From: Candidatus Poribacteria bacterium
Lineage (GTDB): Bacteria > Poribacteria > WGA-4E > UBA9662
Direction: 5' to 3'
NCBI GenBank assembly: GCA_002729015.1
Contig: PBVO01000166.1
Span: forward strand, 1-38,447
DNA: 38,447 nt
In this document: in pieces, positions 1 through 6,845 of the stretch
Layout: each line of letters opens with the position of its first letter
Position numbering within the stretch: the stretch's first letter is position 1
Notes under the pieces: model-generated
The model's input: only the letters and a program-made list of their open reading frames with translations
Databases searched by the model: none
Told to the model about the DNA's origin: nothing
Program-made: the position numbers and the translations under genes

Positions 1-2
1 AA

Positions 3-257
3 TTGGTCGAGAAGCTCAAATCAAATCTCGAGGAGGTTCGGGCACGTGGTGGTGCATTGTATATCTTTGCCGATCCCGCCGTTGAGCTGAACTCGCAACC
101 CGGCGTCGTTGTACTCGACGTGATTCCGGTGGATGACACCATCGCACCCATCGTCTACACGATTCCACTACAGCTGTTTGCCTATCACGTTGCCGTACTC
201 AAAGGTGCTGATGTCGATCAGCCCAGAAACCTGGCGAAATCAGTGACTGTGGAGTAG
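3..257 (+). CDS. glmS: GlmS C-terminal end (partial, cut by window edge)
   Basis: This is the last 84 codons of glutamine-fructose-6-phosphate aminotransferase, which makes glucosamine-6-phosphate for peptidoglycan and LPS. The end is diagnostic: [20 protein letters not shown] followed by VTVE and the stop is the near-invariant GlmS C-terminus of the second SIS isomerase domain. The start lies outside the window, so it cannot be told whether the gene is whole. By eye it is about 53% GC, well above the 38-40% of the core genes to the right. Either the gene or the join to the rest of the window is therefore unusual. The glmS 3' end is the classic attachment site of Tn7 and a known island hotspot, and a mosaic region begins at the stop codon. 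Confidence 0.93.
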   Translation: MVEKLKSNLEEVRARGGALYIFADPAVELNSQPGVVVLDVIPVDDTIAPIVYTIPLQLFAYHVAVLKGADVDQPRNLAKSVTVE

Positions 258-273
258 GTTTGAACAGAGAATT
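258..273. repeat. Left arm of perfect 16-bp inverted repeat
   Basis: The arm GTTTGAACAGAGAATT starts at the first base after the glmS stop codon. Its exact reverse complement lies at 730-745. The two arms enclose 456 bp containing one small membrane-protein gene. An exact 16-bp match at this distance is unlikely by chance. It could mark the ends of an invertible or inserted cassette, or an assembly or amplification chimera. Confidence 0.85.
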
Positions 274-284
274 ACGGGGTGAAA

Positions 285-671
285 ATGCAGATAATTTATG
301 CTCATGCAACGTTAGCATTACTTGCAGTTCCACTTGGTCTTTTCATCCTCCTGACTAAAAAGGGCACAAGGCAACATAAAATGCTTGGGCAAATTTGGGT
401 TATTTTTTTAATTCTAGTTTCTTTGACAGCAATATTTATTCAAGCAATTAACCCCGGACAATATTCATGGGTTCATCTTTTTATACCTTTCACTTTGGTT
501 TCTCTGATTTATTCAATTTGGAGCATAAAGAAATATAAAAAAACAAAGATAGAAAGATACAAATACTCACACATGTATTCGATGATCGGTGTCTACGTTG
601 GAGCACTTTTAATTGCTGGTGCATTTACTTTGATGCCAGGTAGATTTTTTCATCACATATTATTTGGATAA
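285..671 (+). CDS. DUF2306-like small membrane protein
   Basis: This encodes a hydrophobic protein of about 128 residues with four likely membrane segments: near residues 5-22, 33-52, 63-80 and 103-122. The pattern of HA near the N-terminus, KKGTRQHKMLG in the first loop, and YSHMYSMIGVYVGALLIAG near the end fits the DUF2306 family of predicted membrane proteins, whose function is unknown to me. ATG at 285 is preferred over GTG at 279 because GGGG sits at 276-279 at ribosome-binding distance. The gene is the only content between the two arms of a 16-bp inverted repeat and is AT-richer than the glmS tail beside it, which suggests a transferred cassette. Confidence 0.7.
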   Translation: MQIIYAHATLALLAVPLGLFILLTKKGTRQHKMLGQIWVIFLILVSLTAIFIQAINPGQYSWVHLFIPFTLVSLIYSIWSIKKYKKTKIERYKYSHMYSMIGVYVGALLIAGAFTLMPGRFFHHILFG

Positions 672-729
672 CAATGAAACATAGGCACCAGAAGTTTTAT
701 TTGATGTTTGATAAAAGATTCAAAAATCC

Positions 730-745
730 AATTCTCTGTTCAAAC
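730..745. repeat. Right arm of perfect 16-bp inverted repeat
   Basis: AATTCTCTGTTCAAAC is the exact reverse complement of 258-273. It lies inside the first frame of the serine-recombinase remnant. Four bases later a sequence resembling the glmS tail begins. Confidence 0.85.
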
Positions 746-749
746 TTAA

Positions 750-767
750 ACTGTGACCGTCGAGTAG
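750..767 (+). repeat. GlmS-tail-like sequence (weak copy)
   Basis: The codons read T-V-T-V-E-stop. The sequence matches the authentic glmS tail (240-257) at 14 of 18 bases. Differences in the V-T-V-E-stop part are at third codon positions only. It overlaps the recombinase zinc-ribbon-like frame, so chance similarity is possible. Its place just after the inverted-repeat arm makes it a candidate att remnant. Confidence 0.4.
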
Positions 768-1359
768 TTTTCAACGGGGTTGTCTTTATCTAGCAAGAAG
801 ATGTCTCAAAAGGATCGCGACAACGAGATACGTACCCTTCAGTTCGATATTGAAAAAATTGAGGACTCTATCAAAAGATTACAAGACGGCATCTCTGATA
901 AAGAAATTGAGAAGATTTCCAATCCAACTGATGCGAAGTCGATTGACCGATTCATTCAGAAAATCAAAGTTACGATTGATGGGGAATTGCTGAAGTTAAC
1001 TGATAAGAACAATTCTCTATCCTCTCTCACGAATGACACCCTATGGATCGACTGGGTAAAGGACTATCAAGACAGTCTTAAGCAATCCGATTCGCTGTCA
1101 CGTGATGAGAGAAACGAAGAGATCAAGAAGTACGTTGATCAAATCAAAGTTTCCTTTGTTCCCGAGAGAAGAACCCATGTTGTTAATATCCGATTGAAGT
1201 TACCGTTGGTTGGTGACTCTCTTGAGTACAAAGATAAGAACCAGAAATCCAAGGGATACACTGTTAACGACGGATCCTTTGAAAAAGAGATCGAATTGCC
1301 GACTAACAACAAATACGTGGGTAAGAATCGATGAAAAAGAAGGATTGGGTTAAGATTAC

Positions 1360-1399
1360 TCCGTCACGGTGGAATAGTTTCCTTTTATGGTTCAAGTCC
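1360..1399 (+). repeat. 40-bp direct repeat, copy A (contains glmS tail)
   Basis: This copy matches 4997-5036 at 39 of 40 positions; the one difference is C at 1365 versus T at 5002. Its first 18 bases encode S-V-T-V-E-stop, exactly the GlmS C-terminus. Compared with the glmS tail in this window, 14 of 18 bases match and all four differences are synonymous third positions. The remaining 22 bases (TTTCCTTTTATGG... TTCAAGTCC) lie downstream of the stop. It reads as an attachment-site half flanking the 1378-4996 segment. Confidence 0.85.
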
Positions 1400-1450
1400 T
1401 AATAAAAATCCTAAAATATCCATAAAATCAACGTTTTACTATCGAATTTG

Positions 1451-1570
1451 ACCCTGTACGAATATCCGTATTCCGACTACCAAAAACTCCTTATTTCAAA
1501 GATTTTAGACCTTAGAAGTCAAGGTTGGAACGATTCCCAAATCAGTAAGTGGTTTAATGAAAATGGTTAA
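1451..1570 (+). pseudogene. Recombinase-like peptide remnant
   Basis: An open stretch of 39 codons without a good start reads TLYEYPYSDYQKLLISKILD then LRSQGWNDSQISKWFNENG-stop. The pattern (a short basic helix, then L-R-x-Q-G, then I-x-x-W-x-N-x-x-G) resembles the helical segment found in Recombinase-domain proteins just after the catalytic core. It stops before any further domain. I read it as a fragment of a recombinase-like gene in the accessory region, with low confidence. The rest of 1400-1589 shows nothing I can name. Confidence 0.3.
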
Positions 1571-1589
1571 AAGTTTTTATCTAAACCCA

Positions 1590-3815
1590 TTAGACTTTAA
1601 CCTCAAGAACCTTCATTGTGTCATTGCCAAAGATATCAACTACTTTAACTGCTACTTTCGTCTTATCTTTTGCTATCTCTCTTTCAGATGTCTTAAGTTC
1701 TAATTTTTCTTTTCCATTTTTTCCTCTAAATGATTGCCATTCATTTTCAAATACATAGTTACCTGTCCATTCTTCTTCAACTTTTCCATTTTCTGTTTTG
1801 AACTTAATAATTTCAGGTTTCGACTCATAATCGAAATCAACAGACCAATAATCTATCCAATCTTGCCAATTTTTAGTTAATATAGTTTCTGAAATGATTC
1901 CATCTTTATCTTTTTTCTTTTCGATGATTTGACCATTTTCAACAACAACTTTTGATTTTCCGTTTGCGAGAGAGTCATCAATATTGGCATTACCTTCATT
2001 ATAAAAAACAGCAAAATCAATTAACTCGACTGAGAGTTTTATTCCATTGAAATAAGGTTTAAATTCAATATACGCAACATCATGAAAAATAACTTCACCT
2101 TTAGAAACTGCTCTTTCATCAAAAACTTCCATGGGAATTTGCTTATAAGATAATCTCAATCCTTTATTTTTTGCTTCTTCTTGTATTGTCGGGAAGAGAC
2201 CCATTTCATATTCAAAACCAAGGATGTCTAAACTTGTAATTTTATTTTTAATGCATTCAGAAATAACTTCTTCAACATGATTCCTTGATAAAGGTTGATT
2301 TATTGGTCCAAGAGACACAAAATCCCCACCTTTTTTGCCATGAATAGTTGTAAAACCATCTACATTTGTTGCTTTATATGCTTGAAGAATTAATCTTTCA
2401 AATTCTTTCTCTTTTTGTGCTTTTTTGTGTCGTTTAATTTCATCTCTTTCTGATTTGCCATCATAAATATAATGTTGTCTTTGGTATTTACCGAGATTAA
2501 GAATTTCAAATGCTCTCCAATTTTTTTCTTCTTTTTTTAATTCTCTTTGGATACCAATCATTCTCTTACGAGTGGTATGAATTGAAAATTTACCTAAATC
2601 AGTGCATATCCACTTTCTATTTAATTTCTCAGCAACTGCTGCAGTAGTTCCAGAACCACCAAAAAAATCAGCAACAATATCATTCTCTTCTGATGAAGTT
2701 TCAATAATCCTTTCAATAAGTTTTTCAGGTTTTTGTGTAGGATAACCAACTAATTCTGAACCACTCTTAGTTAACTGAATATCTGTCCATAGATTTTGAC
2801 ATGGTCTTCCATCCTGTTCATCTAAGTATTGTTTTAAAAAAGGGGTGCCAGTTTTAGTATAGTAAATTCTATTTTCTTTTTCTAACTGATCAATTGTTTA
2901 TTGAACATATGTCCAATGTCTCCCCTTGGGTGGTTCTATAGATTCTCCTCTAAAAAATCTTGCGGGTCCCGGACCTTTGCCCGTAATAACATTCGGATAA
3001 AATCTGCCTCTTTCATCTTCTTGTGTGAACCTTTCTTTAATATATTTTTCATCATATGCTTCGGATTGCTGTATATATTTTGGAGTTCCTTTTGTATAAT
3101 AGAAAATTGAATCTGTGATGACTCCAAATTTTTTGCCATCATTATGAGCACCAAATCTTTTCCAAATAATCTCATTTTTGAAATTATCTTTTCCAAAGAC
3201 TTCATCTAAAACCAATCTCAATCTCGAGTTTACACGCCAATCAGAGTGAACAAAGATTGAAGAATTTTTAGACATTAGATCACTAATGAGTTTAAGTCTT
3301 TCATATATCATTGATAAAAATGAATTCTGTCCTAGACCCCACGTATCGCTGTAGGCAATATGTTCAAGAACGTTTGGTTTCTTTTCATATGAAATATCGC
3401 CTACGTCAACATTCATGGAAAAATCTGCACCTACATCAAATGGGGGATCTATATAAATTAGTTTGATTCCGCCTTCTTTTTCAATTTCTTCCCTCATTGG
3501 ACCATTCTTAAGAGAAGAAAGAATATACTTGTTATCTCCCCAAATGAGTTTATTAGTCCATCCAGTTATTTGGCGACCTGAGGCAAAATCAAAAGAACCT
3601 TGAGACATTTTTACATTTTCAGACCTTGGTTCGTCTACTTGTTCAATAATTTGAAATGGCAGAACCACGTTTGTGACTTCATCAGATTTGCCATTCCAAG
3701 TTAGTTCTACTTGTTTAGATTCATCAAATAACAAGAAACGATATTTTTCAGGTAAGACTTTGCCTTCCTCAATGAGTTTTACTACATCTCGTTTTTCATT
3801 ATCTGTTAGTTTCAT
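1590..3815 (-). pseudogene. Type III Mod-like N6-adenine DNA methylase, split by one in-frame stop
   Basis: Reading leftward from ATG at 3815, the frame is open for 305 codons, meets a single TAA at 2898-2900, and continues in the same frame to 1590, about 741 codons in all. Before the stop lies the catalytic motif IYIDPPFD (near residue 123), with GDNKYILSSL ahead of it. After the stop come a QNLWTDI block, PTQKPEKLIERII and the SAM-binding motif DFFGGSGTTAA. DPPF before FGGSG is the beta-class order of type III Mod subunits. An ATG at 2561 inside the gene is not a real start. No Res partner is present. The stop may be a genuine nonsense mutation or a base error; if real, no SAM-binding half is made from the first start. 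It is AT-rich (about a third GC), unlike the SDR beside it. Confidence 0.85.
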
Positions 3816-4076
3816 AATTTAAGGTTATAATTTTTCTCTTAATTTTAGTAGAGATTTTTAAGTTTTAAGAGACCACTCATAAAGGGAAAGACTACAAAGA
3901 ACTTGGTTTTTTAAATTAAAAAGTTTGACAGTACAAAATGCATGTTCTTTCGCATTAATTTTGATAAATTCTTCGAACCTTCATTATATTTTACAATATT
4001 CCATAAATCCCAAACTTTTGTTATCTTGTTGTAACTAAAAGTTTTAATAAGTTGTATGGAATATCAGGAGTCAAAA

Positions 4077-4838
4077 ATGTCAAAGGTAATGATCGTTACA
4101 GGCGGGGGTCGTGGAATTGGAGCTGCAATCTCCCGGGGTGCGGGTGCACGAGGTTACTCGGTTGCCGTAAATTATACACAGGCAAAGGGCCGTGCTGAGG
4201 AGGTTGTATCTGATATTGAGAAAGCTGGGGGGCGTGCGATCGCTGTGCAAGCAGATATGGGCTGTGAGGATGACGTCATTCGTATGCTCGATGTTGTAGA
4301 CCAGGAACTCGGAACGGTGTCGGCGATCGTGAATAACGCTGCAACTGACTACGTAACTATGATTAAAGATATGGAGTTGGAGGGCCTCCAACGCACGTTT
4401 TCCGTAAATGTATTTGGGTTGTTCATCATAGCTCGGGAGGCGGTAAAACGGATGTCGACAAAGCTCGGAGGACATGGTGGCTCCATCGTTAATGTGGGCT
4501 CGATTTCTGCTCGTTACGGTGGATTTCCGGGTGATGTTACCTACGCCTCTTCTAAAGGTGCGGTAGATTCTTTTACCAAGGGCTTGGCACACGAGTATGC
4601 CGAGCACGGCATTCGCGTGAATTGTGTTCGGCCTGGACTTATCGCCACCGATATTTGGGAGACTACAATCGGTATCGATGCCGCGATTGAACTTGGCAAG
4701 ACTGGCTCTATGCTGAAACGTATTGGTGAGCCAGAGGAGATTGCGGGCATGGTGCTCTGGCTCTGTTCGGACGAGGCATCATACGTTACCGCCGCTATCT
4801 ACGATGTTGACGGTGGCCGTGGGAATAGACCGGCATAG
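4077..4838 (+). CDS. Short-chain dehydrogenase/reductase (classical SDR)
   Basis: This encodes a classical SDR of about 253 residues, an NAD(P)-dependent oxidoreductase. The cofactor motif TGGGRGIG lies near residues 8-15, then NNAA near 84-87, the catalytic serine in VGSISARYGG, and the YASSK motif carrying catalytic Tyr and Lys. RPGLIATDI and a C-terminal DVDGGRG complete the fold. The substrate cannot be told; FabG-like and sugar or alcohol dehydrogenases share these motifs. ATG 4077 is chosen over ATG 4056 because AGGAG (4066-4070) sits 6 bases upstream. By eye the gene is about 53% GC, like the glmS fragment and unlike both flanking DNA-methylase genes, so it has a different origin from its neighbours. 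It lies inside the segment bounded by the 40-bp direct repeat. Confidence 0.9.
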   Translation: MSKVMIVTGGGRGIGAAISRGAGARGYSVAVNYTQAKGRAEEVVSDIEKAGGRAIAVQADMGCEDDVIRMLDVVDQELGTVSAIVNNAATDYVTMIKDMELEGLQRTFSVNVFGLFIIAREAVKRMSTKLGGHGGSIVNVGSISARYGGFPGDVTYASSKGAVDSFTKGLAHEYAEHGIRVNCVRPGLIATDIWETTIGIDAAIELGKTGSMLKRIGEPEEIAGMVLWLCSDEASYVTAAIYDVDGGRGNRPA

Positions 4839-4996
4839 ACAGATTTTTTAAAAGGGAGTTACGTTAAACAGGAGTTTCATAAAGTGGGAACAAAACTCTG
4901 AAATTATGAACACAAAGAAAGATGTTTGCCTCAACCTCAAGGATGTGAAAGAGGTGAGTTGCTGATATAGAGTGTGCCAAATCACTACGGATTCAG

Positions 4997-5036
4997 TCCG
5001 TTACGGTGGAATAGTTTCCTTTTATGGTTCAAGTCC
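4997..5036 (+). repeat. 40-bp direct repeat, copy B (contains glmS tail)
   Basis: This is the second copy of the repeat at 1360-1399, 39 of 40 identical. It begins with codons for S-V-T-V-E-stop (TCC GTT ACG GTG GAA TAG) and continues past the stop for 22 bases. GCCAAATCA (A-K-S, as in the GlmS end) occurs in the same frame 12 bases upstream, and ACGGA-TTCAG-TCCGT can form a small hairpin across 4987-5001. The restriction-modification remnant starts immediately to the right. Confidence 0.85.
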
Positions 5037-5582
5037 GATTAAATAATTCTAATGGACTAAATTTAAACTGTAAGCTCGTGGGATCAGGTGTTCCTCCCTT
5101 TCTTTGCATTGTAATTTTACCAATTTTTAGACTATTTCTCGGTGTCAATTCAATCTTTCCTGCTGAATACTCTTGCACAACTTCATCAATATTTCTTAGA
5201 ACATACGAAGTAGTTGAATCGACATCTCGAGTAACCAACATCCAATGAGCACTTAATTGACCTCTACCTTCTAATATGTCTTTTACAATTTCTTTTTTAT
5301 TTTCTGAAAAAAAACTTATAATCTTTTGAAGATTTATTTCCGGAATTTCATCTAAAAATAATCTATTAGGTTTTCTTGCATTTTTTTATTGTGATAACTT
5401 GTTCCTGTAAAAAGTTCGAGTCCATATTTGACATCATCATTAAATCCCCACATTGATTGATATCTATCAACCTTTCTTTTGTCTACTTGGTTATAATCTG
5501 CTTTTGTTGCCTTCTTGCATGAAATATTTTGCACATAACTCTTAACTTCTGTTTTTTTAAAGTAAATTTTAATTATGTATAT
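5029..5582 (-). pseudogene. Type II restriction endonuclease, C-terminal part, frameshifted
   Basis: Leftward frames at 5582-5352 and then 5380-5029 join into one protein: KKATKADYNQVDKRKVDRYQ with a SMWGF block, then RLFLDEIPEINLQKIISFF, GRGQLSAHWMLVTRD, ITPRNSLKIGKITMQRKGG and a final QFKFSPLELF. I recall this ending from type II restriction enzymes paired with C5-cytosine methylases, but no catalytic motif is certain. The frame breaks in a run of seven A (5381-5387 as T on the plus strand); one extra A restores it. The N-terminal part is missing, because a stop at 5583-5585 and the divergent methylase replace it. The enzyme is therefore probably inactive even with the frame restored. It lies head to head with the methylase at 5529. 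Confidence 0.65.
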
Positions 5583-6575
5583 TTAAACTATGGGAATGAA
5601 ATAATTACTAATTTAAAATATATAGATTTATTTGCCGGAATCGGAGGTTTCAGATTAGCATTAGACACTTTTGGAGCAAAATGCGTATTTTCTTCAGAGT
5701 GGAATAAAAGTGCACAGAAGGTGTATTATGAAAATTTTAATGATTTTCCTCATGGAGATATAACCCTAATTAAAGAAGAAAAAATACCTAAACATGATTT
5801 ACTCTGTGGTGGTTTTCCTTGTCAGGCATTCAGTATTTCAGGTAAACAAAAGGGATTTGAGGATACTAGAGGAACACTATTTTTTGAAATAGCACGAATT
5901 GTAAATTTTCACAGACCCAAATTTATCATTCTAGAAAATATAAAAAATATATTAAAACACAATAGTGGAAAAACTTTAGAAACAATTTTGAATACTCTTA
6001 AAGATTTAAATTATAATGTTTATTTTGAACTACTGAGAGGAAGTGATTTTGGAGTACCGCAAAATAGAGAACGAGTTTTTTTTATATGTTTTAGAAAAGA
6101 CTTAAATATAAAGAATTTTATTCTGAGCAAACCAAATTTTAATTTTAAAAGTGTTAAAGATATATTGGAAGATAATCCAAATCTTGATGATGTTGAAATT
6201 AAAAGAAATGATATAATTATAAATGATAAGAAAATAGATTTAAATTTATTCGATAACTATCCATCAAAACCTATAAGAATTGGTATAATTAGCAAAGGTG
6301 GTCAAGGGGAAAGAATATATTCAATTTATGGAACAGGTATAACATTATCTGCTTTTGGTGGTGGATCTGCTGCAAAGACAGGTGCATATTTGGTTGATGG
6401 AAAAATAAGAAAATTAACAACAAGAGAATGTGCAAGGATGATGAGTTTTCCAGAAAATTTTAAAATTTGCCAAAATAAAAACCAAGCATATACCCAATTT
6501 GGAAATGCGGTAATAGTAAATATTGTAAAATTTATCATTCAAGATTTAAAAAATAAAAACATTTTAAGTTTTTAA
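5529..6575 (+). CDS. DNA (cytosine-5) methyltransferase
   Basis: This encodes a C5-cytosine DNA methylase, which transfers methyl from SAM to cytosine in a short target. Motif I is DLFAGIGGF. Motif IV, GGFPCQAFS, contains the catalytic cysteine. Motif VI is ENIKNI and motif VIII is QNRERVFF. The last motifs are LTTRECARMMSFPENF and YTQFGNA. The target-recognition region lies between about residues 210 and 285. The start is unclear: the frame opens at TTG 5529, but homologues normally begin just before motif I, and no ATG or GTG lies there in frame. The 5' end also overlaps the broken restriction gene, so the junction looks rearranged. The gene is very AT-rich (about 29% GC by eye). It may act as an orphan methylase or protect against related restriction enzymes. 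Confidence 0.92.
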   Translation: MHITLNFCFFKVNFNYVYLNYGNEIITNLKYIDLFAGIGGFRLALDTFGAKCVFSSEWNKSAQKVYYENFNDFPHGDITLIKEEKIPKHDLLCGGFPCQAFSISGKQKGFEDTRGTLFFEIARIVNFHRPKFIILENIKNILKHNSGKTLETILNTLKDLNYNVYFELLRGSDFGVPQNRERVFFICFRKDLNIKNFILSKPNFNFKSVKDILEDNPNLDDVEIKRNDIIINDKKIDLNLFDNYPSKPIRIGIISKGGQGERIYSIYGTGITLSAFGGGSAAKTGAYLVDGKIRKLTTRECARMMSFPENFKICQNKNQAYTQFGNAVIVNIVKFIIQDLKNKNILSF

Positions 6576-6779
6576 TTTTAAAAGAAATTCAATCTTATCG
6601 TCATTAATTTCTATATCTAGTAGTTTTAAAGCCAAAATTACACTTGGACTTTTTGTTTTGCTGGTTTTATTACCTAAATAAAAATCATTATATTTTTTAG
6701 AATGATCTCTTTGGATGAGGTGATAAACAAATTTTTCTTTTTTAAAGACATCAAAATTATAGCGAATTGTTATATCCAC
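6564..6779 (-). CDS. Unrecognised small protein or gene fragment
   Basis: A leftward frame of about 71 codons starts at GTG 6779 and overlaps the last 12 bases of the methylase gene. I do not recognise the protein. It is rich in Lys, Asp and Phe (DITIRYNFDVFKKEKFVYHL, later LALKLLDIEINDDKIEFLLK) and shows no signal peptide or membrane segment. The open frame extends upstream of the GTG for about 15 codons without a better start, so it may be the tail of a truncated gene left at the edge of the accessory region. The base composition matches the methylase rather than the hyu genes. It may not be expressed. Confidence 0.35.
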   Translation of the reverse strand: MDITIRYNFDVFKKEKFVYHLIQRDHSKKYNDFYLGNKTSKTKSPSVILALKLLDIEINDDKIEFLLKLKT

Positions 6780-6845
6780 CGCATCTTGCCCCCCATCAAA
6801 TGCAGGGAATAGAATAGCTTAGTAAATCTTTTTAATAAAATTACC

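Larger units (their letters stand above)
674..1334 (+). pseudogene. Large serine recombinase, C-terminal remnant (frameshifted)
   Basis: Two reading frames together look like the C-terminal part of a large serine recombinase. Frame one (674-793) encodes a cysteine-bearing stretch, CSNLNCDRRVVFNG, resembling the zinc ribbon. Frame two (from about 780 to 1334) encodes a charged coiled-coil-like region followed by an EIKKYVDQIKVSF...NIRLKLPLVGD block, which resembles the closing part of these integrases. A frameshift near 777-785 separates the two frames. The catalytic serine N-terminal domain is absent from the window, so this cannot be an active recombinase as it stands. It sits next to att-like repeats, which fits a dead integrase of an integrated element. 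The family assignment is by motif recall only. Confidence 0.5.

Noticed and set aside
1360..1399. tRNA 3' end (GGTTCAAGTCC resembles a T-arm)
   Set aside because: The bases on either side of the loop do not pair as a T-stem, there is no acceptor or anticodon arm, and the segment starts with the glmS tail.
1331..1402. Small ORF beginning MKKKDWVKITPSRW
   Set aside because: It reads through the direct repeat in another frame and has no ribosome-binding site; it looks like a by-product of the repeat.
4080..4607. Leftward 175-codon frame opposite the SDR gene
   Set aside because: It is the antisense shadow of a clear SDR with all catalytic motifs.
258..5014. A complete Tn7-like element at glmS
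   Set aside because: No TnsA, TnsB, TnsC or TniQ/TnsD-like gene is present, and the repeats copy the coding tail, which Tn7 does not do.
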